Shown here: positions 55,389 to 64,000 of the stretch, piece by piece
Position numbering within the stretch: the stretch's first letter is position 1
How the letters are laid out: each line of letters opens with the position of its first letter
Assembly: GCA_900542575.1 (NCBI GenBank)
Contig: UQOE01000003.1
Location: forward strand, 62,001 to 126,000
Length of the DNA: 64,000 bases
Reading direction: 5' to 3'
DNA from: an uncultured Oscillospiraceae bacterium
Lineage (GTDB): Bacteria; Bacillota; Clostridia; Oscillospirales; Acutalibacteraceae
The notes under the pieces: generated by a model
Told to the model about the DNA's origin: nothing
The model's input: the letters and a program-made list of their open reading frames with translations, nothing else
The model's database searches: none
Translations under genes and position numbers: made by a program

Positions 55389-56074
55389 ATCAGATCTACC
55401 ACCGTGAGGACGTCGCCTTCTATGCGGAACTTGACGTCAAAATTCAAATAGGAGAGGCCGTAAATACGCGATGGATCCCGCTGGTACTGCGGCCTTGGGT
55501 CGTGGGACAGGATGCCGAGGAGTTCCTCCCGGTTCTCTTCCTGGACGCGATTCAGCAGCGGTTTCGGGAACTCCACGTGCAGGCTCAGGTCCGAGAGGCC
55601 CGCGGTGAACCCTTCGGCGGCGTTCGGGATGCTGTCGCTGTACGGAATATACGGTTTGATATCCAGAATAGGGGTGCCGTCCATGAGGTCGGCCCCGGAG
55701 ACCACGAGGGTCGGCCCGTCGGGCCCTTCCAGCCGCACTTCCTCCAGCTTTACCGCGCTGATGCCGATGGGGTTCGGGCGATTCGGCGACCGGGTGGCGA
55801 ACACGCCGAGGCGCCGGTTCCCGCCCAGCCGCGGCGGCCGGACGGTGGGGGAGAAGGTATAGGGCTCTTTCGCCTGCTCCCGCTTTGCAATGACATCGGA
55901 GAATTCCCAGATGAGCCAGATATGCGAAAAGTCCGAGAGACCGCGGAACGCATCTGGATTGCGGTATTCCGGCTCCAGCACGACGGTGCTGCGCAGGCCG
56001 GGATTGACGGTGCCCTGGCGGGGCAGCCCGAATTTGCCTTTGAGATTGGTGTGTAGAATGGCAACCGGTTTCAA
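55385..56074 (-). CDS. trmO: TrmO/TsaA-family tRNA t6A37 methyltransferase
   Basis: TrmO methylates N6 of t6A37 in certain tRNAs using SAM and a beta-barrel fold. The TTG at 56074, preceded by AAAGGAG, is the start and gives MKPVAILHTN. The 229-residue protein shows GLPRQG, FSHIWLIWEF, PPRLGGNRRLGVFATRSPNRPNPIG (the signature) and IKPYIPYSDS, and has the C-terminal extension of longer family members. It shares a 78-bp divergent promoter region with alr. Confidence 0.9.
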   Translation of the reverse strand: MKPVAILHTNLKGKFGLPRQGTVNPGLRSTVVLEPEYRNPDAFRGLSDFSHIWLIWEFSDVIAKREQAKEPYTFSPTVRPPRLGGNRRLGVFATRSPNRPNPIGISAVKLEEVRLEGPDGPTLVVSGADLMDGTPILDIKPYIPYSDSIPNAAEGFTAGLSDLSLHVEFPKPLLNRVQEENREELLGILSHDPRPQYQRDPSRIYGLSYLNFDVKFRIEGDVLTVVDLI

Positions 56075-56119
56075 CTTTACCTGCTCCTTTCATTGCAACG
56101 GAGGGTGTTTGGGACTAAA

Positions 56120-56125
56120 ATTATA
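56120..56125 (-). promoter_or_regulatory. Extended -10 for trmO-acyP
   Basis: On the minus strand TGG-TATAAT; the -35 is weak. It lies in the trmO/alr divergent gap. Confidence 0.5.
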
Positions 56126-56152
56126 CCATATTGAGTAATACAGGTGATAATT

Positions 56153-57280
56153 ATGAAACCCCAGAGAGTTTATGCACAGATTGACCTCGAGGCCATCTGC
56201 CACAACGTCCGCGAATCCATGAAAAAGGTGGGGCCGGACGTCAAGTCTATGGCTGTCGTCAAAGCGGACGCCTATGGACACGGCGCAGTCCAGGTCGCCC
56301 AGATGCTCAGCGGCATCGGCGTGTACGGTTTTGCCGTCGCCACCGTCGAAGAGGGCGTGGAGCTCCGTACCAGCGGTCTGGAGAAGCCCATTCTGGTGCT
56401 CGGCCATGTGTTCCCGGATGAGTGGAAGCGGGCCATTTCCCACGACATCGCCATGCCGGTATCTTCCTATGAGCTTGCCGCGCAAATTGACAAGGCCGCC
56501 CACGAGCTGGATACGCCGGCAAAAATTCATGTCGCCGTCGATACCGGCATGGGCCGCATAGGGTTTCAGCCGAACGAAGAGAGCGTGGAGGAAATCAAAC
56601 GAATTTTTACGCTGAAGGATATCGAACCGGAAGGCGTCTTCACACACTTTGCCTGTGCCGACTGCGCAGACAAGACGTCCCGCAATCGTCAGATTGCCAA
56701 ATTCCTGGACTTCACGCAGAAGCTTTCCAGAGCTGGCTGCCATTTCCCCATTCGCCACATGTGCAACTCTGCGGCGGTCATGGAGGGGACCGATGATTAT
56801 CTGGATATGGTTCGGCTGGGCATCACCATCTATGGTCTGCTGCCGAGCGACGAGGTGAATCCCGCCAACCTGGATCTCCGCCCCGCCATGAGCCTGGTCA
56901 GCCACATTGCCCATCTGAAGACGGTGGGCCCGGGCTTTACGGTAGGCTATGGTTCCACTTATACGACAACGAAGCCGGAGACCACGATTGCCACCATTCC
57001 GGTGGGCTACGCCGACGGCTATCCGCGCCTTCTCTCCAACAAAGGCTATGTGCTCATCCAGGGCAAACACTGCCCCATCGTCGGCCGGGTCTGCATGGAC
57101 CAGTTTATGGCAGATGTCTCGGACCTGGAGGATGTCCAAATTGGGGATGAGGTTGTCCTGATCGGCCGCCAGGGGGACGACGAAATCCGCGTCGAAGATC
57201 TCTCCGCCCTCTGCGGGCGGTTCAATTATGAATTCGTCTGCGACATCAACAAGCGGGTTCCGCGGGTGTATAAACACTGA
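56153..57280 (+). CDS. alr: Alanine racemase
   Basis: This enzyme makes D-alanine for peptidoglycan. ATG 56153, six bases after AGGTG, is preferred to the GTG three codons earlier. The 375-residue protein has the PLP lysine Lys37 in AVVKADAYGHGA, VDTGMGRIGF, CNSAAVM, and the catalytic tyrosine loop VGYGSTYTT. The C-terminal beta-domain contains GRVCMDQFMADVS. Repeat copy B follows the stop by 10 nt. Confidence 0.96.
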   Translation: MKPQRVYAQIDLEAICHNVRESMKKVGPDVKSMAVVKADAYGHGAVQVAQMLSGIGVYGFAVATVEEGVELRTSGLEKPILVLGHVFPDEWKRAISHDIAMPVSSYELAAQIDKAAHELDTPAKIHVAVDTGMGRIGFQPNEESVEEIKRIFTLKDIEPEGVFTHFACADCADKTSRNRQIAKFLDFTQKLSRAGCHFPIRHMCNSAAVMEGTDDYLDMVRLGITIYGLLPSDEVNPANLDLRPAMSLVSHIAHLKTVGPGFTVGYGSTYTTTKPETTIATIPVGYADGYPRLLSNKGYVLIQGKHCPIVGRVCMDQFMADVSDLEDVQIGDEVVLIGRQGDDEIRVEDLSALCGRFNYEFVCDINKRVPRVYKH

Positions 57281-57290
57281 GGGACGCAAA

Positions 57291-57450
57291 AGTACCTGAC
57301 AATTCTATATGAGAAATCGGTACCGGGAATTTTGATCATCAGCTATGCTGTGACTAAATTCCTAGTACCGATTTTCTGTATTCAGCCGCCCGGTACCGGA
57401 AAAATCCTCAAAATCCGGGCCTGAAGTTCAATATGGCGATGTCAGGTACT
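57291..57450 (+). repeat. Copy B of the 160-bp GGTACC-box element
   Basis: Boxes AGTACC 57291, GGTACC 57319, AGTACC 57364, GGTACC 57392 and GGTACT 57445 give spacings 28, 45, 28 and 53, mirroring copy A. It lies between convergent genes and is oriented opposite to copy A. Confidence 0.8.
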
Positions 57451-57456
57451 CGTAAC

Positions 57457-58134
57457 TCATCCGTTGTAGTTGGGGCTGAGCGTGTTATTCAGGTAGTTTC
57501 GGAACTGCTGGACGGTCTTGGTCTGTTCATCGGACCGGCTCTCCCCGAAAACCATGGTGAAGAGATTCGTGTACGGATCATAGGCGAGGCCCATGGAGGT
57601 CAGGCCGCCGCTGTTCACGATTTTCTTCCCCTCCGAAGACTTGAGCCAGGTCTTCATGTATCCGGCCGGCTTCTGGTTCTTCGGCAGCTTCTTTACAAGA
57701 ATCGTGGCGTTATAGTTCTCTTCTTCGTCTGACATGTCCGGAACGCTTCCGGTTCTCGGATAGTCGCGGTCGGCCTCCGCTGTTTCAAGTACAGCGATCG
57801 TCTACAGAACGTTGGAAATCCGGAATTCCGGATTTCCGGCCGCTTTGCGTGCCTGATTCAGGCTGGGAGCGGCGTCCAGTGCGGTTAATACATTTACGGA
57901 AAGCCAGGGTCCGCAGTCGAGCGGCTGATATTTGGTGCTGCTGTCAGCATCATAGGCTTCCTGATATTCTTCATAGTCTTCCTCATAGACTTTTTCAATG
58001 AGATTGTTTACATCCTCCGTAAAAAAGGATTGGTCCGGGTCATCATTAAACGGGTCATGGCCTTCTGCCATAGCCGGCAGCGCCAGAGCTGCACAGAGCA
58101 GCAGTGCCAGCAGAACAGAAATCAATTTTTTCAC
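57457..58134 (-). pseudogene. Secreted CAP-like protein gene split by an in-frame TAG
   Basis: Two open frames in the same reading frame (58134 to 57805 and on to 57457) are separated by a single TAG at 57804-57802. The first part has a signal peptide (MKKLISVLLALLLCAALALPAMA) and an acidic stretch. Beyond the stop the frame continues TIAVLETAEADRDYPRTGS and ends with TWLKSSEGKKIVNSGG, then MGLAYDPYTNLFTMVFG, resembling the last strands of a CAP domain. The total would be 225 residues. It lies 18 nt downstream of the CAP gene at 58153, with its own RBS. A nonsense mutation is the simplest explanation. Confidence 0.6.
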
Positions 58135-58152
58135 TGCAGCTTCCTCCCTAAA

Positions 58153-59268
58153 TTATGTATATGTATATTCCATGGTGCAGGTGACGCCGCAGCGGTTGAT
58201 TTTTCCGAAGTTATAGTTCCCCGAGTAATAATAGATAAGAGTTTCATTGGTTGCCAAATAAAGGGATTTATAGTTGTTGGCGTTGAGATAAGGAATCGTG
58301 AAGAACACATTTCCATCGCCGTTGTAGAATTTAAGATTCCGGAGACCTTTAATGTACATATCTCGCTTGCCGTTCAGGATGTTCAGCGTGATTTTGAGCT
58401 TGCCGTTGTAGACTTCCAGGCCATTGACCGTAATCTCAAATTTTCCATTGGTCGGAACTGCGAGAAGCGCTGTGCTGGAATTCAAAAAGAGCGGCGCGCC
58501 AATTCCCATTGAGTCTGCCATAATCGGCTTGGACTGGGTGTACGTCATAACCTCAGAACTGTTCTGCTTTTTCGGCGCCGTTGTGCCAGAGCCCTGATTG
58601 TTCATGTATTTTTTCAGGCGCTGGCGGTACTGGGAGACAGTATAGGTTCTCTCATTGAACTGGTCGGCTCCGAAGGTTTCATTGACGACAAATGGATTGA
58701 GGGTCATGGCGCTGCCGGAAATGGTGGAATTCACACCGGAATTGCGTCCCATCATAGTCAGGTAATGACCTTTCTCGCCGTTGTTATTCTTTTCCGCATA
58801 CCAGCCTGCTGCTGCGTCAGCCGCATTGGGCACATAGCCGGTTCCGCCCTGAGAGGCAAGATTGTCAAGAACATGGTTGGAATAGAGCCATTCCTTTGTG
58901 TGAATCAATTTATTCTGCGTTTTTATTGTGTAGGCAGCATAATTGGCATTGATCTGTGCCATGGCCATATACGTATCGGATACTTTCAGTGCCGGAAGTC
59001 CTTCTGTGGCCCGGTACTGATTTGTCTTATCAATGACATTAAGCGAATCGAGCATGTTCTGCAGGTTCGTCGCATCGTTTGCGGCGCCCCTGTGGGTATA
59101 GGATTTGAATTCTGACGTGTCCAGAATTTCCATCGCCTTGGCGGCACCGACGCTCCTGAAAAAGTCGTACGAAGACCTCGTCTCCGAGGCGGCAGCCGGA
59201 ACCGCAATGGAGAAGCACATTGCAAGCATCAGGAGCAATGCGAGTGAATGACGAATAATTGCTTTCAT
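58153..59268 (-). CDS. Secreted CAP-domain (SCP/PR1) protein 1 with C-terminal extension
   Basis: The 371-residue protein has a signal peptide (about 1-27, LALLLMLAMCFSIAVPAAA). A CAP domain follows (about 35-225) with LNVIDKTNQYRATEGLPALKVSDTYM, GEKGHYLTMMGRNSGVNS and FNERTYTVSQYRQRLKKYM. A further 145 residues of beta-rich sequence (FEITVNGLEVYNGKLKITLNIL) has no recognised domain. The N-terminal half is about as long as, and closely similar to, CAP protein 2 next door. The role of bacterial CAP proteins is mostly unknown. It is secreted with no visible anchor. Confidence 0.85.
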   Translation of the reverse strand: MKAIIRHSLALLLMLAMCFSIAVPAAASETRSSYDFFRSVGAAKAMEILDTSEFKSYTHRGAANDATNLQNMLDSLNVIDKTNQYRATEGLPALKVSDTYMAMAQINANYAAYTIKTQNKLIHTKEWLYSNHVLDNLASQGGTGYVPNAADAAAGWYAEKNNNGEKGHYLTMMGRNSGVNSTISGSAMTLNPFVVNETFGADQFNERTYTVSQYRQRLKKYMNNQGSGTTAPKKQNSSEVMTYTQSKPIMADSMGIGAPLFLNSSTALLAVPTNGKFEITVNGLEVYNGKLKITLNILNGKRDMYIKGLRNLKFYNGDGNVFFTIPYLNANNYKSLYLATNETLIYYYSGNYNFGKINRCGVTCTMEYTYT

Positions 59269-59301
59269 TGAGATTTCCTCCTCCTTCGAATTTCAGAGAG
59301 T

Positions 59302-59329
59302 GGATGCACACAGGGCACAAAAAAGTTTT
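59302..59329 (-). promoter_or_regulatory. Shared leader element upstream of CAP gene 1
   Basis: On the minus strand AAAACTTTTTTGTGCCC, then GTGCATC. The same arrangement (AAAACTTTTTTCTTCCC, then CTGCATC) lies at 60143-60117 upstream of CAP gene 2. It is a candidate common control site. Confidence 0.4.
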
Positions 59330-59349
59330 CGCGATTCAGCCGAAAAAAT

Positions 59350-59377
59350 AAAAAAGCCGCTGTCCGGAGACAGCGGC
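59350..59377 (-). terminator. Rho-independent terminator after CAP gene 2
   Basis: On the minus strand GCCGCTGTC / GACAGCGGC with a 4-nt loop followed by TTTTTTATTTTTT. Confidence 0.9.
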
Positions 59378-59394
59378 AATACTGCGTATGAAAT

Positions 59395-60078
59395 TCAGGC
59401 GGGAAGGCTGATTCCGTTCTGCTGCATGTAGGCGGCCAGGCGGTCGCGGTACTGGGCGACAGTATAGGTCTTCTCATTGAACTGATCGGTACCGAAGGTC
59501 TCGTTGACGCAGAACGGGAACGAGCTGCCGGTGCTGATGCATTCTGCGGCGCCGGTGACCGTGCTGTGGATGCCGGAGTTGCGGCCCATCATGGTCTCAT
59601 AGTGGCCTTTTTCACCGCTGCCGTTTTTCTCTGCGTACCAGCTGTCCGATGCAGCCGAAGCAGAACGTTTATTGCTGGACCAGTAAAGACAGTCCAGTAC
59701 GCTGTACTGGTTGACGAACTCCATCGTGTGGTTCATCGTGCGGCTGGATGCATTTGCATTCACCTGTGCCATGGCCATATAGGTATCGGAGACTTTCAGC
59801 GCCGGAAGTCCCTCCGTGGCACGGTATGCGTTGGTCTTGTCAATGGCGTCGAGCGCAGCGTACATGTTCTGCAGGTTCGTGGCGTCATTCGCCTCACCGC
59901 GGTGGGTATAGGACTTGAACTTAGAGTTGTCCAGGATTTCCATGGCCTTTTTGGACCCCTGGCTCTTGAAGAAGTCATAGGACGAGAGATTTCCCGCCGC
60001 CAGTGTCGGGAACGCAAGTGCAGCGCACATGGCCAGCGTCAGCAGGACGGCAAATAGTTTCTTTGCAATGGATTTCAT
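59395..60078 (-). CDS. Secreted CAP-domain protein 2
   Basis: The 227-residue protein has a signal peptide (KLFAVLLTLAMCAALAFPTLA) and a single CAP domain. Most motifs are shared with protein 1: SYDFFKSQGSKKAMEILDNS, ALDAIDKTNAYRATEGLPAL, SDTYMAMAQVNAN, GEKGHYETMMGRNSG and NETFGTDQFNEKTYTVAQYR. It is probably the parent or sister of a tandem duplication. The start follows AAGGAGG. It has its own terminator before CAP gene 1. Confidence 0.87.
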   Translation of the reverse strand: MKSIAKKLFAVLLTLAMCAALAFPTLAAGNLSSYDFFKSQGSKKAMEILDNSKFKSYTHRGEANDATNLQNMYAALDAIDKTNAYRATEGLPALKVSDTYMAMAQVNANASSRTMNHTMEFVNQYSVLDCLYWSSNKRSASAASDSWYAEKNGSGEKGHYETMMGRNSGIHSTVTGAAECISTGSSFPFCVNETFGTDQFNEKTYTVAQYRDRLAAYMQQNGISLPA

Positions 60079-60116
60079 AATTGAAATTCCTCCTTCTTTC
60101 TGTTCGGTACCTAGAA

Positions 60117-60143
60117 GATGCAGTGTGGGAAGAAAAAAGTTTT
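60117..60143 (-). promoter_or_regulatory. Shared leader element upstream of CAP gene 2
   Basis: Second copy of the AAAACTTTTTT...CCC...GCATC element found upstream of CAP gene 1. Confidence 0.4.
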
Positions 60144-60184
60144 GATCAAAGCGCTGTTCCTGATCGGTAAGTATCTTCTAACCA

Positions 60185-60236
60185 ATAAAAAAATCGGGTT
60201 TGGTGTAGAAAAATCTACACCAAACTACCGATTTTG
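60185..60236 (-). terminator. Terminator of the amino-acid ABC transporter operon
   Basis: On the minus strand AATCGG.TTTGGTGTAGA pairs with TCTACACCAAA.CCGATT, followed by TTTTTTT. Confidence 0.9.
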
Positions 60237-60272
60237 GGCAATCAGAAGATGCTAACTGCGCTCCCGCGTCTC

Positions 60273-61002
<730 letters not shown>

Positions 61003-61013
<11 letters not shown>

Positions 61014-62580
61014 TGCTTCTCAGCCTCCTTTCCAGACGTTTGACCAGACTGCTGAAGATGAGGACGATGACCAGGTAGATCAGCGCGACAGCAATCAGCG
61101 GCATGAACGCCGAGAAGGTCTGGCCGCGGATCAGGTCGCCGGCCTTGGTGAGGTCGACAATGCCGACATAACCGGCGACGGAGGTCTCTTTCAGCAGAGA
61201 GATGAATTCGTTGAGCAGGGTGGGCAGCACAACTTTGAACATCTGCGGGATGATGATATACCGCATGGTCTGAATGTAGTTGAAGCCCAGCGAGCGGCCG
61301 GCCTCGAACTGCCCGTTGTCGATGGCCATGATGCCGGAGCGGAAGATCTCGGCGACATAGGCACCGGAGTTCATGCCGAATACGAGGACCGCAATGACGA
61401 TTTCATTGTTGCTGGCGGCAAAGATGATAAAGTAGCCGATTAACAGCTGAACAACAACAGGGGTTCCCCGTATTATGGTCAGATACAGCTGCGCCAGTGC
61501 GTTTAACACCCGCATGAGTCCGGCGCCGAAGCCGCCCTTCTTCTGGAAGGTCTCCCGGTTTTTGTCCCAGGTGGTGCGGATGCCGGCGAGGAGAATGCCG
61601 ATGACGACGCCGAGAATGGCGGCGAAAAACGTGATGATGAGCGTGCGGCCGAGGCCCTGCATGAGCCATTTCCAGCGGCTGCCCTGGACGAAGTTCAGGT
61701 GGAATTGGTTCTTGACGCGGGTCCACCAGGAGGCGTTGGCGCTCTCGCCCTTCTGTGCCAGGGCGTCCGAATACTTCCGGGTGGCTTTCTCCACGAGGCC
61801 GGAGTCGATGACCTCCTGCAGCGCACTGTTGAGTTTGTTCAGAAGCTCGGTGTCGTTTTTGTTGACGGCAATGGAGTACTGTTCAGTGACATAAGGCGCG
61901 CTGAGCAGCTTCAGCTCAGGGTTGGAGGAGACAAAGCTCTTTGCGGTAAGACCGTCGATAATAACGGCGTCTACTTTTCCGACTTTCAGGGCCTGGACCG
62001 CATCGGTTCCATATTTGTATTTGGTGACGTGGTCCGACCCAAAACCGCCATTGGCGGGGGTCTCATCGGAGTAGAGCTGGCCCGTGGTGCCGGTCTGGAC
62101 GCCGATCATGACGTCCGGTTTGGTGACTTTCTTCCCGGATGCACTGACGGTATAGCAGTCATCCAGTGAGTGGATTTTGCTGCCCTTCTTGACGACAACC
62201 GCCTGCTCGGAGGTTGTGTAGGGGACGGTGAAATTGACACTCTTCTTCCGGTCCTCGTTGACGGTGATGCCGGACATGCCGATGTCGTACTTGCCGGACT
62301 GCACTCCGGCCAGGACGGAGTCGAAACTGACGTCGACGATTTCCAGCTTCATGCCGAGTTTGTCGGCGACGGCGTGGGCAATAGTCGGGTCGATACCGAC
62401 AATTTCGTCGCCCTCCTTGTACTCGTAGGGCGGGAAATCGGCGGAACAGGCCATGACCAGGGTCTTCTTTTGGGAGCCGCTGTCGTCCGCCGCAAGCGCG
62501 GGAACTGCCGTGCCGGTCAGTGTGGCCAGCAGGAGCAGAAGGGACAGCAGCAGGGCGGGCAGCCGCCGGTGCATTTTCAT
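61003..62580 (-). CDS. Fused amino-acid binding protein and permease (GlnH-GlnP type)
   Basis: The ATG at 62580 with AGGAGG upstream gives 525 residues. A signal sequence (about 1-36) leads into a family-3 solute-binding domain (about 45-285: MACSADFPPYEYKEGDEIVGIDPTIA, MSGITVNEDRKKSVNFTVPY). A HisM/GlnP permease domain follows (about 310-520) with RTLIITFFAAILGVVIGILLAG and the EAA loop SGIMAIDNGQFEAGRSLGFNY. One polypeptide thus carries receptor and channel, as in streptococcal GlnPQ; the binding domain would face outside. Glutamine, glutamate or another polar amino acid is the likely cargo. Confidence 0.92.
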
Positions 62581-62674
62581 GGGAAGTCCTCCTGTCAAAA
62601 GATTGACGCAGATTATATAATAAGAATACTCTCTATTATAAAGAAGTTTTTCCGGGCTGAAAAGGAGAAAGCGG

Positions 62675-63580
62675 ATGCAATATTACTCGCTGAACCAATA
62701 TTTGCGGGAAAAGTACGGCAGAAAAGTATATAAACTGGCTCTTTCCGCCTCCGAGACCTGTCCGAACCGGGACGGGACGCTCGGCTTCGGCGGCTGTACG
62801 TTCTGCTCCGCCGGCGGGTCCGGCGACTTCGCGGAGAACGACATTGACCGCGCCAAAGCCCGGGTCCGGCGCAAAACTTCAGAAGATGCCTATATTGCCT
62901 ATTACCAGAGCTATACGGGAACATATGGGGACCTGACAAGGCTCCGCAGTATCTATGAGGCGGCCATTGCGCGGCCGGACATTTTGATTCTCTCCATCGC
63001 CACGCGGCCCGACTGTCTGGGGCCGGAAGTCATGTGTATGCTGCAGGACCTGAATCGCGTCAAGCCGGTATGGGTGGAGCTGGGGCTCCAGACCTCCAAT
63101 GAGGCGACGGCGGCGAATGTCCGCCGGGGCTACCCCAACTGCGTCTACGAAGAGGCCGTACAGAAGCTGAACGCCGTCGGCGTGAAAGTGGTGACGCACA
63201 TCATACTCGGCCTGCCGGGGGAGTCCTTCGAAGACATGGCTGCCAGCGTAGATTTCGCCTGCCGCTGCGGCACCTGGGGGCTCAAGTTGCAGCTGCTGCA
63301 CGTTCTCCGGGGGACCGATCTCGCGGAGGAGTATGAGGCAGGCGCCTTTGAGGCGCTGACCCAGGAGGAGTACATCGACATCCTCTGTCGGCTTCTGCCG
63401 CGGATTCCGCCCGACATCGTCATCCACCGGCTGACCGGGGACGGGCCGAAACGCATTTTGATTGCGCCGCTGTGGAGCGGCAACAAACGCGGCGTCCTGA
63501 ACGCCATGAACCGGGCCTTCCGCGCCCGGAACATTGTACAGGGAGGCGACCTGCATGGTGCTGACAAAATATCAGTTTGA
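62675..63580 (+). CDS. YhcC-like radical-SAM protein (TIGR01212 family)
   Basis: The 301-residue protein begins YYSLNQYLREKYGRKVYKLAL. Its radical-SAM cluster motif ETCPNRDGTLGFGGCTFC (CxnCxxC with a long first gap) is typical of the YhcC/TIGR01212 family. SIATRPDCLGPE, VWVELGLQTSNEAT and THIILGLPGESFEDM are further conserved blocks. The reaction is unknown; tRNA or cofactor modification has been suggested for relatives. It overlaps the metallophosphoesterase gene by 26 nt. GAAAAGGAGAAA precedes the ATG. Confidence 0.85.
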   Translation: MQYYSLNQYLREKYGRKVYKLALSASETCPNRDGTLGFGGCTFCSAGGSGDFAENDIDRAKARVRRKTSEDAYIAYYQSYTGTYGDLTRLRSIYEAAIARPDILILSIATRPDCLGPEVMCMLQDLNRVKPVWVELGLQTSNEATAANVRRGYPNCVYEEAVQKLNAVGVKVVTHIILGLPGESFEDMAASVDFACRCGTWGLKLQLLHVLRGTDLAEEYEAGAFEALTQEEYIDILCRLLPRIPPDIVIHRLTGDGPKRILIAPLWSGNKRGVLNAMNRAFRARNIVQGGDLHGADKISV

Positions 63581-64000
63581 GACCGGGAAGCTTGACCGGA
63601 ACCTCCGTATTGTAATGCTCTCCGACTACCACAACGTGCCATACAGCCGCATTGTGGAGCGGACCCGGGCCGCGGACCCGGACCTCATCCTCATCGTGGG
63701 CGATCTCGTGGATCGCCACCGAAAAACGTACCGCCGGGTTCAGCCGTTTCTACGGGAATGCGTCGCCATTGCGCCGACGTTCTTTTCGTACGGCAATCAT
63801 GAGGTCAAGTTCCCGGTGCTCTCGGCCGCGGATTTCCGGTCCACAGGCGTCACCCTGCTGGACAACAGCTGGGCGTTTTTCGACGGTCTGTGCATCGGGG
63901 GATACACGCCGTATACCGACGACCGCTGGATCGACGGGTTCGAGCAGCAGGAAGGCTACCGCATCCTGATGACCCACGAGCCGGAGTATTTCTTCGAAGG
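63555..64000 (+). CDS. Metallophosphoesterase (partial, runs off the right edge)
   Basis: The frame from the ATG at 63555 (GGGAGG upstream) is open to the window end. It encodes VMLSDYHN (D-x-H replaced by DYHN), LIVGDLVDRH (GDxxDR) and SYGNHEVKF (GNHE), the calcineurin-like metal-site motifs. ILMTHEPEYF is the GHxH region seen as THEP. Its start lies inside the radical-SAM gene, so they are co-translated. Relatives such as YkuE are membrane-associated phosphoesterases; the visible start shows no signal peptide. Confidence 0.85.
   Translation, partial: MVLTKYQFETGKLDRNLRIVMLSDYHNVPYSRIVERTRAADPDLILIVGDLVDRHRKTYRRVQPFLRECVAIAPTFFSYGNHEVKFPVLSAADFRSTGVTLLDNSWAFFDGLCIGGYTPYTDDRWIDGFEQQEGYRILMTHEPEYFFE

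Noticed and set aside
54955..57450. Composite transposon bounded by insertion sequences
   Set aside because: The flanking 160-bp elements encode no transposase and the enclosed genes are housekeeping genes; kept only as a repeat finding.
57802..57804. Pyrrolysine insertion at TAG
   Set aside because: No pyl genes or methylamine methyltransferases are in the window, and TAG is used as a normal stop at 60273; a nonsense mutation is simpler.

Overview
The window is a GC-rich, densely packed segment of a bacterial chromosome. The gene content points to a strictly anaerobic Clostridia-type Firmicute. Evidence for this includes the SCIFF peptide with its radical-SAM maturase, a HydE/TM1266 pair, a fused FeoA-FeoB, a flavin reductase-rubredoxin fusion, twin flavodoxins, LuxS, eutABC, and strong AAGGAGG ribosome-binding sites. 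I see no rRNA, tRNA, CRISPR array, transposase or prophage. Stop codons are almost all TGA or TAA. TAG closes only one intact gene (the ABC ATPase ending at 60273) and also interrupts one secreted-protein gene.

Layout, left part. 1-3.2 kb: sulfur metabolism (end of an O-acetylhomoserine sulfhydrylase, then mnmA-larE-luxS-HD phosphohydrolase). 3.3-8.3 kb: a membrane-anchored EEP phosphatase, thiamine salvage (thiM-thiE-HAD, thiD) and endonuclease IV. 8.3-11.7 kb: SCIFF ranthipeptide locus and an Orn/Lys/Arg-decarboxylase-type enzyme. 11.7-16.1 kb: MarR, DUF1848, ferredoxin, nitroreductase, LysR and two flavodoxins. 16.1-18.3 kb: a LacI regulator, a candidate small RNA behind a LacI-type palindrome, and a PrsW protease. 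18.4-20.4 kb: DMT permease, Cys-rich domain, HAD. 20.7-25.7 kb: eutABC coupled to an amidohydrolase. 25.9-36.4 kb: citrate synthase, an orphan DAK-type domain, FeoAB, a lipase, a PEP/pyruvate-binding-domain protein, a YhhN membrane protein and a class III aminotransferase.

The outstanding feature is a 12-gene minus-strand operon at 36.8-49.1 kb. In transcription order it is hydE, TM1266-type regulator, NifH-like 1, NifD-like 1, NifK-like 1, hypF, hypC, hypD, hypE, NifH-like 2, NifD-like 2, NifK-like 2. Genes overlap or lie within 1-18 nt of each other. It places the whole Fe(CN)2CO assembly line of [NiFe]-hydrogenases (HypFCDE) between two paralogous nitrogenase-like modules, and adds a radical-SAM maturase of [FeFe]-hydrogenases. 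The window holds no hydrogenase subunit, no HypA/HypB, no HydF/HydG and no NifB/NifEN. The simplest reading is a reductive enzyme system whose cofactor or substrate is an organometallic Fe(CN/CO) species. I do not recognise it as any characterised pathway. A flavin reductase-rubredoxin (possible electron carrier) and a cysteine desulfurase sit to its right.

Right part. 51.4-54.9 kb: a promoter, a 31-residue Cys/Met-rich leader peptide and a perfect terminator precede an SDR-cysteine synthase-LanC-like operon, which looks like cysteine-sensing attenuation. 54.9-57.5 kb: acylphosphatase, TrmO and alanine racemase, flanked by two inverted copies of a 160-bp intergenic element with GGTACC boxes at matching spacing. 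57.5-60.1 kb: three secreted proteins, two of them CAP-domain paralogs and one interrupted by TAG. 60.2-64 kb: a glutamine-type ABC transporter with binding protein and permease fused, a YhcC-like radical-SAM protein, and a metallophosphoesterase cut by the window edge.

Besides the genes, a family of four GGGCGCACTGCAGAA hairpins, a tandem TTCCCTA repeat and several divergent promoters with palindromic operators recur between transcription units.
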